From Megalopta genalis (Eukaryota; Arthropoda; Insecta; Hymenoptera; Halictidae), in assembly GCF_051020955.1 (NCBI RefSeq), contig NW_027476374.1:124001-188000 (forward strand): 64,000 nucleotides of DNA, given 5' to 3'. The stretch's first letter is position 1; each line of letters begins with the position of its first letter. Both the position numbers and the translations under genes were made by a program. The notes beneath the pieces were generated by a model. The model ran no database searches, was not told the DNA's origin, and worked only from the letters and a program-made list of their open reading frames with translations. Below are positions 41,101 through 53,384 of this stretch, one piece after another.

Positions 41101-41624
41101 TTCGAAGATAAGCCTTCTACTTCGCATTGATTTGAAGCTGAATCATGTGTTTGGCATGTATTTGAATCTAACTCGTTTATTTCGCATGCAGTTGAAGCTA
41201 AATCATGTATATCACAAGTATTTGAAGCTAAAACATTTCATTCGCATGGATTTGAAGATCAGCCTTCTGCTTCGCATTGATTTGAAGCTAAATCATGTGT
41301 TTAGCATTGATTTGAAGCTAACTCGTTTGTTTCGCATGCAGTTGAAACTAAATCATGTATATCACAATCATTTGAAGCTAAACCATTTGATTCGCATGGA
41401 ATCGAAGATAAGCCTTCTACTTCGCATTGATTTGATGCTAAATCATGTGTTTCGTTTGGATTTGAGGCTAACTCATTTGTTCCGCATGCTGTTGAATGTA
41501 AATCATGTATTTCACAAGTATTTGAAGCTAAACCATTTGTTTCGCATGGATTCGTAGGTAACCCTTCTACTTCGCTTTGATTTGAAGCTAAATCAAGTGT
41601 TTCACATGGATTTGAAGCTAACTC
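38105..41624. repeat. 3520-bp super-repeat, copy 1
   Basis: First of three nearly identical copies. In order it contains a 449-bp block with the E-slot replacement module, a block with GTTTCGTAATGCAG, a type E unit lacking one base (CTACTTGCATTG, near 39402), core-type pentamers, and about 1.8 kb of distinctive diverged monomers including CATTTGTTTTGAAGC near 40324 and GATTCGGAGCTAAGCC near 40799. The 3520-bp length is not a multiple of 30 because of these small indels. Homology to the next copy starts near 38105. Confidence 0.9.
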
Positions 41625-44600
41625 GTTTGTTTCGCATGCAGTTGAAGATAAATCATGTATATCACAAGTATTTGAAGCTAATCCATTTGTTTCGCGTGGA
41701 TTCGAAGATCAGCCTTCTACTTCGCATTGATTTGAAGTTAAATCATATGTTTCGCATGGATTTGAAGCTAATCGTTTGTATCGCATGCAGTTGAAGCTAA
41801 ATCATGTATATCACAAGTATTTGAAGCTAAACCATTTGATTCGCATGGATTTGATGCTATGCCATCTACTTCGCTTTTATTTGAAACTGAATCATGTGTT
41901 TCTCTTGAATTTGAAGCTAACACGTTCGTTTCACATGCAGTTGAAGCTAAATCATGTATGTCACAAGTATTTGAAGCTGAACCATTTGTTTCGCACGAAT
42001 ATCAGGCTAAACCATGTGTTTGGAATGAATTTGAAGCTAAATCATGTGTTTCGCATAGATTTGAAGCTAACTCATTTGTTACGCATGCAGTTGAAGCTGA
42101 ATCATGTATATCCCAAGTATTTGAAGCTCAACCATTTGATTCGCATGGATTTGAAGATAAGCCTTCTACTTCGCATTGATTTTAATCTAAATCATGTGTT
42201 TCGCATGCATTTGAAGCTAATCGTTTGTATCGCATGGAGTTGAAGCTAAATCATGTATATCACAAGTATTTGCAGCTAAACCATTTGATTCGCATGGATT
42301 TGATGCAATGCCATCTACTTCGCTTTTATTTGAAACTGAATCATATTTTTCTCTTGAATTTTAAGCTAACTAGTTTGTTTCGTAATGCAGTTGAAGCTAA
42401 ATCATGTATATCACAATTATTTGAAGCTAAACCATTTGATTCGCATGGATTTCAAAATAAGCCTTCTACTTCGCATTGATTTTAATCTAAATCATCTGTT
42501 TCGCATGGATTTAAAGCTATCTCGTTTGTTTCGCATGCAGTTGAAGATTAATCATGTATATCACAGGTATTTGAAGCTAAACCAGTTGTTTCGCATGGAT
42601 TCGAAGATAAGCCTTCTAAATCGCATTGATTTCAAGCTAAATCATGTGTTTCGCATGGATTTGAAGCTAACTCGCTAGTTTTGCATGCTGTTGAAGCTTA
42701 TTCATGTACATCACAAGTATTTGAAGCTAAACCATTTGTTTCGCAAGGATTCGAAGATCAGCCTTCTACTTCGCATTGATAAGAAGCTAAATCATGTGTT
42801 TCGCTTGGATTTCAAGCTTACTCGTTTGTTTCTCATGCAACTGAAGCTAAATCATGTATATCACAATTATTTGAAGCTAAACCATTTGAATCGCATGGAT
42901 TTCATAATAAGCCTTCTACTTGCATTGATTTCAACCTAAATCATCTGTTTCGGATGGATTTGAAGCTATCTCGTTTTTTTCGCATGCAGTTGAAGATAAA
43001 TCATGTATATCACAGGTATTTGAAGCTAAACCATTTGTTTCGCATGGATTCGAATATAAGCCTTCTAAATCGCATTGATGTCAAGCTAAATCATATGTTT
43101 CGCATAGATTTGAAGCTAACTCGCTAATTTTGCATGCTGTTGAAGCTTATTCATGTATATCACAAGTATTTGAAGCTAAACCATTTGTTTCGCAAGGATT
43201 CGAAGATCAGCCTTCTACTTCGCATTGATAAGAAGCTAACTCATGTGTTTCGCATGGATTTGAAGCTAACTCGTTAGTTTTGCATGCTGTTGAAGCTAAA
43301 TCATGTATATCACAAGTATTTGCAGCTAAACCATTTGATTCGCATGGATTTGATGCAATGCCATCTACTTCGCTTTTATTTGAAACTGAATCATATTTTT
43401 CTCTTGAATTTTAAGCTAACTAGTTTGTTTCGTAATGCAGTTGAAGCTAAATCATGTATATCACAATTATTTGAAGCTAAACCATTTGATTCGCATGGAT
43501 TTCAAAATAAGCCTTCTACTTCGCATTGATTTTAATCTAAATCATCTGTTTCGCATGGATTTAAAGCTATCTCGTTTGTTTCGCATGCAGTTGAAGATTA
43601 ATCATGTATATCACAGGTATTTGAAGCTAAACCAGTTGTTTCGCATGGATTCGAAGATAAGCCTTCTAAATCGCATTGATTTCAAGCTAAATCATGTGTT
43701 TCGCATGGATTTGAAGCTAACTCGCTAGTTTTGCATGCTGTTGAAGCTTATTCATGTACATCACAAGTATTTGAAGCTAAACCATTTGTTTCGCAAGGAT
43801 TCGAAGATCAGCCTTCTACTTCGCATTGATAAGAAGCTAAATCATGTGTTTCGCTTGGATTTCAAGCTTACTCGTTTGTTTCTCATGCAACTGAAGCTAA
43901 ATCATGTATATCACAATTATTTGAAGCTAAACCATTTGAATCGCATGGATTTCATAATAAGCCTCCTACTTGCATTGATTTCAACCTAAATCATCTGTTT
44001 CGGATGGATTTGAAGCTATCTCGTTTTTTTCGCATGCAGTTGAAGATAAATCATGTATATCACAGGTATTTGAAGCTAAACCATTTGTTTCGCATGGATT
44101 CGAATATAAGCCTTCTAAATCGCATTGATGTCAAGCTAAATCATATGTTTCGCATAGATTTGAAGCTAACTCGCTAATTTTGCATGCTGTTGAAGCTTAT
44201 TCATGTATATCACAAGTATTTGAAGCTAAACCATTTGTTTCGCAAGGATTCGAAGATCAGCCTTCTACTTCGCATTGATAAGAAGCTAACTCATGTGTTT
44301 CGCATGGATTTGAAGCTAACTCGTTAGTTTTGCATGCTGTTGAAGCTAAATCATGTATATCACAAGTATTTGAAGCTAAACCATTTGTTTCGCAAGGATA
44401 CGAAGATCAGCCTTCTACTTCGCATTGATAAGAAGCAAAATCACGTGTTTCGCATGGATTTGAAGCTAAATCATGCGTTTCGCATGGATTTGATGCTAAT
44501 CCTTCTACTTCGCATTGATTTGAAGGTAAATCATGTGATTCGCATGGATTTGAAGATAACTCGATTGTTTGACATGCAGTTGAATCTATATCACTTATAT

Positions 44601-46194
44601 TCGCAAGCATTTGAAGCCGAATCATTCGGTTTGCAAGGATTTGAAGCTAAGCCTTCTACTTCGCATTGATTTAATGCTAAATTATGTGTTTCGCATGCAG
44701 TTGAAGCTAAATTACGTATATCACAAGTATTTGAAACTTAATCATTCAGTTCGCATGGATTTGAAGCTAAGCCTTCTACTTCGCAATGATTTGAAGTTAA
44801 ATCATGTCTTACGCTTGGATTTGAAGCTCACTCGTTTGTTTCGCCTGCATTTGAAGCTTAATCATGTATATCACAAGTATTTGAAGGTAAACCATTTGTT
44901 TTGAAGCTAAATCACGTGTTTCACATGGATTTGAAGCTAAGCCTTCTACTTCGCATTGATTTGAAGCTAAATCACGTGTTACGCTTGGATTTGAAGCTAA
45001 CTCGTTTGTTTCGCATGCAGATGGAGCTAAATCATGTATTTCACAAGTATTTGAAGCTAAACTTTTCGTTACTCATGTATTTGAAGCTAAGCCTTCCACC
45101 TAAGCATTGATTTGAAGCTAAATCATGTGTTTCGCATGGATTTGAAGCTAACTCGTTTGTTTCGCTTGCAGTTGAAACGTAATCATGTATATCACAAGTA
45201 TTTGAAGCTGAACCATTTGTTTCGCACGAATATTAAGCTAAACCATGTGTTTCGAATGAATTTGAAGCTAAATCATGTGTTTCGCATGGATTTGAAGCTA
45301 ACTCGTATGTTTCGCATGCATTTGAAGTTAAATCATGTATATCACAAGTATTTGAAGATGAACCATTTGATTCGGAGCTAAGCCTTCTACTTCGCCTTGA
45401 TTTGGACCTAAATCATGTGATCCGCATGGATTTAAAGCTAACTCGTTTGTTTCGCCTGCATTTGAATCTAAATCATGTATATCGCAAATATTTGGAGCTG
45501 AACCATTTGCTTCGCATGGATTTGCAGCTAAGCCTTCAACTTCGCATTGACTTGAAGCTAAATCATGTGTTTCGCTTGGATTTGAAGCTAACTCGTCTGT
45601 TTCGCATGCAGTTGAAGCTAAAGCATGTATATCACAGGGATTTGAAGCTAAACAATTAGTTTCGCATTTATTCGAAGATAAGCCTTCTACTTCGCATTGA
45701 TTTGAAGCTGAATCATGTGTTTGGCATGTATTTGAATCTAACTCGTTTATTTCGCATGCAGTTGAAGCTAAATCATGTATATCACAAGTATTTGAAGCTA
45801 AAACATTTCATTCGCATGGATTCGAAGATCAGCCTTCTGCTTCGCATTGATTTGAAGCTAAATCATGTGTTTAGCATTGATTTGAAGCTAACTCGTTTGT
45901 TTCGCATGCAGTTGAAACTAAATCATGTATATCACAATCATTTGAAGCTAAACCATTTGATTCGCATGGAATCGAAGATAAGCCTTCTACTTCGCATTGT
46001 TTTGATGCTAAATCATGTGTTTCGTTTGGATTTGAGGCTAACTCATTTGTTCCGCATGCTGTTGAATGTAAATCATGTATTTCACAAGTATTTGAAGCTA
46101 AACCATTTGTTTCGCATGGATTCGTAGGTAACCCTTCTACTTCGCTTTGATTTGAAGCTAAATCAAGTGTTTCACATGGATTTGAAGCTAACTC
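41625..46194. repeat. 3520-bp super-repeat, copy 2 with a 1050-bp internal duplication
   Basis: This copy is 4570 bp because a 1050-bp stretch (seven pentamer lengths) is duplicated in tandem inside it. Outside that insertion it matches copy 1 with only a handful of substitutions, for example CTCGATTGTTTCGC in copy 1 near 40430 against CTCGTTTGTTTCGC here, and CAATTTCGC against CAACTTCGC near 40978/45548. Confidence 0.9.
42271..44370. repeat. 1050-bp tandem duplication within super-repeat copy 2
   Basis: Copies at about 42271-43320 and 43321-44370. Both contain the 1-bp-deleted type E unit (CTACTTGCATTG, near 42918 and 43968). The break sits in a type C unit: the sequence before 43321 reads as core-type C and then continues at TGCAGCTAAACC, as at 42271. 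I noticed one difference (CCTTCTACTT against CCTCCTACTT near 43964). It is confined to the middle super-repeat, so it is younger than the 3520-bp amplification. Confidence 0.85.
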
Positions 46195-49100
46195 GTTTGT
46201 TTCGCATGCAGTTGAAGATAAATCATGTATATCACAAGTATTTGAAGCTAATCCATTTGTTTCGCGTGGATTCGAAGATCAGCCTTCTACTTCGCATTGA
46301 TTTGAAGTTAAATCATATGTTTCGCATGGATTTGAAGCTAATCGTTTGTATCGCATGCAGTTGAAGCTAAATCATGTATATCACAAGTATTTGAAGCTAA
46401 ACCATTTGATTCGCATGGATTTGATGCTATGCCATCTACTTCGCTTTTATTTGAAACTGAATCATGTGTTTCTCTTGAATTTGAAGCTAACACGTTCGTT
46501 TCACATGCAGTTGAAGCTAAATCATGTATGTCACAAGTATTTGAAGCTGAACCATTTGTTTCGCACGAATATCAGGCTAAACCATGTGTTTGGAATGAAT
46601 TTGAAGCTAAATCATGTGTTTCGCATAGATTTGAAGCTAACTCATTTGTTACGCATGCAGTTGAAGCTGAATCATGTATATCCCAAGTATTTGAAGCTCA
46701 ACCATTTGATTCGCATGGATTTGAAGATAAGCCTTCTACTTCGCATTGATTTTAATCTAAATCATGTGTTTCGCATGCATTTGAAGCTAATCGTTTGTAT
46801 CGCATGGAGTTGAAGCTAAATCATGTATATCACAAGTATTTGCAGCTAAACCATTTGATTCGCATGGATTTGATGCAATGCCATCTACTTCGCTTTTATT
46901 TGAAACTGAATCATATTTTTCTCTTGAATTTTAAGCTAACTAGTTTGTTTCGTAATGCAGTTGAAGCTAAATCATGTATATCACAATTATTTGAAGCTAA
47001 ACCATTTGATTCGCATGGATTTCAAAATAAGCCTTCTACTTCGCATTGATTTTAATCTAAATCATCTGTTTCGCATGGATTTAAAGCTATCTCGTTTGTT
47101 TCGCATGCAGTTGAAGATTAATCATGTATATCACAGGTATTTGAAGCTAAACCAGTTGTTTCGCATGGATTCGAAGATAAGCCTTCTAAATCGCATTGAT
47201 TTCAAGCTAAATCATGTGTTTCGCATGGATTTGAAGCTAACTCGTTAGTTTTGCATGCTGTTGAAGCTAAATCATGTATATCACAAGTATTTGAAGATAA
47301 ACCATTTGTTTCGCAAGGATTCGAAGATCAGCCTTCTACTTCGCATTGATAAGAAGCTAAATCATGTGTTTCGCTTGGATTTCAAGCTTACTCGTTTGTT
47401 TCTCATGCAACTGAAGCTAAATCATGTATATCACAATTATTTGAAGCTAAACCATTTGAATCGCATGGATTTCATAATAAGCCTTCTACTTGCATTGATT
47501 TCAACCTAAATCATCTGTTTCGGATGGATTTGAAGCTATCTCGTTTTTTTCGCATGCAGTTGAAGATAAATCATGTATATCACAGGTATTTGAAGCTAAA
47601 CCATTTGTTTCGCATGGATTCGAATATAAGCCTTCTAAATCGCATTGATGTCAAGCTAAATCATATGTTTCGCATAGATTTGAAGCTAACTCGCTAATTT
47701 TGCATGCTGTTGAAGCTTATTCATGTATATCACAAGTATTTGAAGCTAAACCATTTGTTTCGCAAGGATTCGAAGATCAGCCTTCTACTTCGCATTGATA
47801 AGAAGCTAACTCATGTGTTTCGCATGGATTTGAAGCTAACTCGTTAGTTTTGCATGCTGTTGAAGCTAAATCATGTATATCACAAGTATTTGAAGCTAAA
47901 CCATTTGTTTCGCAAGGATACGAAGATCAGCCTTCTACTTCGCATTGATAAGAAGCAAAATCACGTGTTTCGCATGGATTTGAAGCTAAATCATGCGTTT
48001 CGCATGGATTTGATGCTAATCCTTCTACTTCGCATTGATTTGAAGGTAAATCATGTGATTCGCATGGATTTGAAGATAACTCGATTGTTTGACATGCAGT
48101 TGAATCTATATCACTTATATTCGCAAGCATTTGAAGCCGAATCATTCGGTTTGCAAGGATTTGAAGCTAAGCCTTCTACTTCGCATTGATTTAATGCTAA
48201 ATTATGTGTTTCGCATGCAGTTGAAGCTAAATTACGTATATCACAAGTATTTGAAACTTAATCATTCAGTTCGCATGGATTTGAAGCTAAGCCTTCTACT
48301 TCGCAATGATTTGAAGTTAAATCATGTCTTACGCTTGGATTTGAAGCTCACTCGTTTGTTTCGCCTGCATTTGAAGCTTAATCATGTATATCACAAGTAT
48401 TTGAAGGTAAACCATTTGTTTTGAAGCTAAATCACGTGTTTCACATGGATTTGAAGCTAAGCCTTCTACTTCGCATTGATTTGAAGCTAAATCACGTGTT
48501 ACGCTTGGATTTGAAGCTAACTCGTTTGTTTCGCATGCAGATGGAGCTAAATCATGTATTTCACAAGTATTTGAAGCTAAACTTTTCGTTACTCATGTAT
48601 TTGAAGCTAAGCCTTCCACCTAAGCATTGATTTGAAGCTAAATCATGTGTTTCGCATGGATTTGAAGCTAACTCGTTTGTTTCGCTTGCAGTTGAAACGT
48701 AATCATGTATATCACAAGTATTTGAAGCTGAACCATTTGTTTCGCACGAATATTAAGCTAAACCATGTGTTTCGAATGAATTTGAAGCTAAATCATGTGT
48801 TTCGCATGGATTTGAAGCTAACTCGTATGTTTCGCATGCATTTGAAGTTAAATCATGTATATCACAAGTATTTGAAGATGAACCATTTGATTCGGAGCTA
48901 AGCCTTCTACTTCGCCTTGATTTGGACCTAAATCATGTGATCCGCATGGATTTAAAGCTAACTCGTTTGTTTCGCCTGCATTTGAATCTAAATCATGTAT
49001 ATCGCAAATATTTGGAGCTGAACCATTTGCTTCGCATGGATTTGCAGCTAAGCCTTCAACTTCGCATTGACTTGAAGCTAAATCATGTGTTTCGCTTGGA

Positions 49101-49734
49101 TTTGAAGCTAACTCGTCTGTTTCGCATGCAGTTGAAGCTAAAGCATGTATATCACAGGGATTTGAAGCTAAACAATTAGTTTCGCATTTATTCGAAGATA
49201 AGCCTTCTACTTCGCATTGATTTGAAGCTGAATCATGTGTTTGGCATGTATTTGAATCTAACTCGTTTATTTCGCATGCAGTTGAAGCTAAATCATGTAT
49301 ATCACAAGTATTTGAAGCTAAAACATTTCATTCGCATGGATTCGAAGATCAGCCTTCTGCTTCGCATTGATTTGAAGCTAAATCATGTGTTTAGCATTGA
49401 TTTGAAGCTAACTCGTTTGTTTCGCATGCAGTTGAAACTAAATCATGTATATCACAATCATTTGAAGCTAAACCATTTGATTCGCATGGAATCGAAGATA
49501 AGCCTTCTACTTCGCATTGATTTGATGCTAAATCATGTGTTTCGTTTGGATTTGAGGCTAACTCATTTGTTCCGCATGCTGTTGAATGTAAATCATGTAT
49601 TTCACAAGTATTTGAAGCTAAACCATTTGTTTCGCATGGATTCGTAGATAACCCTTCTACTTCGCTTTGATTTGAAGCTAAATCAAGTGTTTCACATGGA
49701 TTTGAAGCTAACTCGTTTGTTTCGCATGCAGTTG
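46195..49734. repeat. 3520-bp super-repeat, copy 3
   Basis: Third copy, offset 8090 from copy 1 and without the 1050-bp duplication. It shares GCAGATGGAGC (near 48538) with copy 2 against GCAGTTGGAGC in copy 1, so copies 2 and 3 are the closer pair there. Near 47250-47300 a short tract carries GAAGATAAACC, where the other copies read GAAGCTTATTC and GAAGCTAAACC, suggesting a small conversion tract from a core-type unit. Homology ends near 49734, slightly past one full unit. Confidence 0.88.
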
Positions 49735-51284
49735 AAACTAAATCATGTATATCACAAGTATTTGAAGCTAAACCATTTGTTCCGCATGGATTCGAAGATA
49801 ATCCTTCTACTTCGCATTGATTTAAAGCAAAATCATGTGTTTCACATGGATTTGAAGCTAACTCGTTTGCTCCGCATTCAGTTGAAGCTAAATCGTGTAC
49901 ATCACAAGTATTTCAAGCTAAACCATTTGTTTCGCATGGATTTGATGCTAAGCCTTCTTCTTCGCATTGATTTGAAGTTAAATCATGTGTTACGCTTGGA
50001 TTTGAAGCTCACTCGTTTGTTTCGCCTGCATTTGAAGCTTAATCATGTACATCACAAGTATTTGAAGATAAATCATTTGTTTTGAAGCTAAATCATGTGT
50101 TTCCCTTGGATTTGAAGCTAACTCGTTTGTTTCGCCTGCATTTGAAATTATATCACTTATATCGCAAGCATTTGAAGATAAATCGTTCGTTTAGCATGGA
50201 TTTGAAGCTAAGCCTTCTACATCGCATTGATTTGAAGCTAAATCATGCATTTCGCATGGATTTGAAGCTAACTCGATTGTTTCGCCTGCACTTGAAGCTA
50301 TATCACTTATATCGCTATTATCTGAAGATAAATCATTTGTTTCTCTTGTATTTGTAGCTAAGCCTTCTACATCGCATTGATTTGAAGCTAAATCATGCGT
50401 TTCGCATGGATTTAATGCTAACTCGTTTGTTTCACCTGCAATTGAATCTATATCAGTGATATTCGCAAGTATTTGAAGCTAAATCATTCGTTTCGCTGGA
50501 TTTGAAGCTAAGCCTTCTACTTCGCATTGATTTGAATCTAAATCATGTGTTTCGCTTGGATTTGAAGCTAACTCGTTGGTTTTGCATGCAGTTGAAGCAA
50601 AATCACGCATATCACAAGTATTTGAAGCTAAACCATTTGAATCGCATGGATTCGAAGATCAGCCTTCTACATCGCATTGATTTAAAGCTAAATCATGTGT
50701 TTCGCCTGGATTTGAAGCTAACTCGTTCGTTTCCCTTGCATTTGCAGCTAAATCATGCACATCACAATTATTTGAAGCTAAACCATTTGATTCGCATGGA
50801 TTTCAAACTAAGCCTTCTACTTCGCATTGATTTTAATCTAAATCATCTGTTTCGCATGGATTTAAATCTATCTCGTTTGTTTCGCTTGCATTTGAAGCTA
50901 AATCATGCACATCACAAGTATTTGAAGCTAAACCATTTGTTTCGCAAGGATTCGAAGATCAGCCTTCTACTTCGCATTGATAAGAAGCTAACTCATGTGT
51001 TTCGCATGGATTTGAAGCTAACTCGTTAGTTTTGCATGCTGTTGAAGCTAAATCATGTATATCACAAGTATTTGAAGCTAAACCATTTGTTTCGCAAGAA
51101 TACGAAGATCAGCCTTCTACTTCGCATTGATAAGAAGCAAAATCATGTGTTTCGCATGGATTTGAAGCTAACTCGTTCGTTTCGCTTGCATTTGAAGCTA
51201 AATCATGCACATCACAAGTATTTGAAGCTGAGCCACTTGTTTCGCATGGGTTTGAAGATAAGCCTTCTTCTTCGCATTGATTTG
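49735..51284. repeat. Diverged monomers, then mosaic
   Basis: Up to about 50500 the monomers are irregular and carry private changes (for example TTATATCGCTATTATCTG near 50308). From about 50500 to 51010 the sequence matches 53798-54200 and 56049-56450, and from about 51036 it matches 57786 onwards (offset 6750), including CGCAAGAATACGAAG and GGGTTTGAAGATAAGCC. No non-satellite DNA is seen. Confidence 0.78.
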
Positions 51285-52782
51285 AAGCTAAATCATGTGT
51301 TTCGCTTGGATTTCAAGCTAACTCGTTTGTTTCGCATGTAGTTGAAGATAAATCATGTATATCACAGGTATTTCAAGCTAAACCATTTGATTCGCATGGA
51401 TTTCAAAATAAGCCTTCTACTTCGCATTGATTTTAATCTAAATCATCTGCTTCGGATGGATTTAAAGCTATCTCGTTTGTTTCGCATGCAGTTGAAGATA
51501 AATCATGTATATCACAAGTATTTGAAGCTAATCCATTTGTTTCGCGTGGATTCGAAGTTCAGCCTTCTACTTCGCATTGGTTTGAAGTTAAATCATATGT
51601 TTCGCATGGATTTGAAGCTAATCGTTTGTATCGCATGCAGTTGAAGCTAAATCATGTATATCAGAAGTATTTGAAGCTAAACCATTTGATTCGCATGGAT
51701 TTGATGCTATGCCATCTACTTCGCTTTTATTTGAAACTGAATCATGTGTTTCTCTTGAATTTGAAGCTAACACGTTCGTTTCACATGCAGTTGAAGCTAA
51801 ATCATGTATGTCACAAGTATTTGAAGCTGAACCATTTGTTTCGCACGAATATCAGGCTAAACAATGTGTTTGGAATGAATTTGAAGCTAAATCATGTGTT
51901 TCGCATAGATTTGAAGCTAATTCGTTTGTTACGCATGTAGTTGAAGCTGAATCATGTATATCCCAAGTATTTGAAGCTCAACCATTTGATTCGCATGGAT
52001 TTCAAAATAAGCCTTCTACTTCGCATTGATTTGAAGCGAAATCATGTGTTTCGCTTGGATTTCAAGCTAACTCGTTTGTTTCGCATGCAGTTGAAGATAA
52101 ATCATGTATATCACAGGTATTTCAAGCTAAACCATTTGATTCGCATGGATTTCAAAATAAACCTTCTACTTCGCATTGATTTTAATCTAAATCATCTGCT
52201 TCGGATGGATTTAAAGCTATCTCGTTTGTTTCGCATGCAGTTGAAGATAAATCATGTATATCACAAGTATTTGAAGCTAATCCATTTGTTTCGCGTGGAT
52301 TCGAAGTTCAGCCTTCTACTTCGCATTGGTTTGAAGTTAAATCATATCTTTCGCATGGATTTGAAGCTAATCGTTTGTATCGCATGCAGTTGAAGCTAAA
52401 TCATGTATATCACAAGTATTTGAAGCTAAACCATTTGATTCGCATGGATTTGATGCTATGCCATCTACTTCGCTTTTATTTGAAACTGAATCATGTGTTT
52501 CTCTTGAATTTGAATCTAACACGTTCGTTTCACATGCAGTTGAAGCTAAATCATGTATGTCACAAGTATTTGAAGCTGAACCATTTGTTTCGCACGAATA
52601 TCAGGCTAAACAATGTGTTTGGAATGAATTTGAAGCTAAATCATGTGTTTCGCATAGATTTGAAGCTAACTCGTTTGTTACGCATGTAGTTGAAGCTGAA
52701 TCATGTATATCCCAAGTATTTGAAGCTCAACCATTTGATTCGCATGGATTTCAAAATAAGCCTTCTACTTCGCATTGATTTG
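51285..52782. repeat. 749-bp unit in two tandem copies
   Basis: Copies at about 51285-52033 and 52034-52782. The length is 25 monomers minus 1 bp; the missing base is the GCTAATCGTTTG deletion present in each copy (near 51617 and 52366). Both carry CATTGGTTTGAAGTTAAATC and the AAACAATGTG variant in the module. A third partial start follows at 52783. Confidence 0.85.
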
Positions 52783-53384
52783 AAGCGAAATCATGTGTTT
52801 CGCTTGGATTTCAAGCTAACTCGTTTGTTTCGCATGCAATTGAAGCTAAATAATGTATCAAACAAGTATTTGAATCTAAACCATTTGTTTCGCATGGATT
52901 CGAAGATCAGCCATCTACCTCGTATTGATTTAAAGCTAAATCATGTGTTTCGCATGGATTTGAAGCTAACTCGTTTGTTTCGCATGCAGTTGAAGCTAAA
53001 TCATGTATATCACAATTATTTGAAGCAAAACCATTTGACTTGCATGGATTTCAAAATAAGCCTTCTACTTCGCATTGATTTTAATCTAAATCATCTGTTT
53101 CGCATGGATTTAAAGCTATCTCGTTTGTTTCGCATGCAGTTGAAGATAAATCATGTATATCACAGGTATTTCAAGCTAAACCATTTGATACCCATGGATT
53201 TTAAGATAATCCTTCTACTTCGCATTGATTTGAAGCTAAATCATGTGTTTCGCATGGATTTGAAGCTAACTCGTTAGTTTTGCATGCTGTTGAAGCTAAA
53301 TCTTGTATATCACAAGTATTTGAAGCTAAACCATTTGTTTCGCAAGGATACGAAGATCAGCCTTCTACTTCGCATTGATAAGAA
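52783..53384. repeat. Mosaic satellite segment
   Basis: Continues as monomers including GCTAAATAATGTATCAAAC near 52845 and GATACCCATGGATTTTAAG near 53189. The beginning resembles 4490-4600; the end returns to core-type pentamers with TTGATAAGAAGC. Nothing other than satellite is present. Confidence 0.72.
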
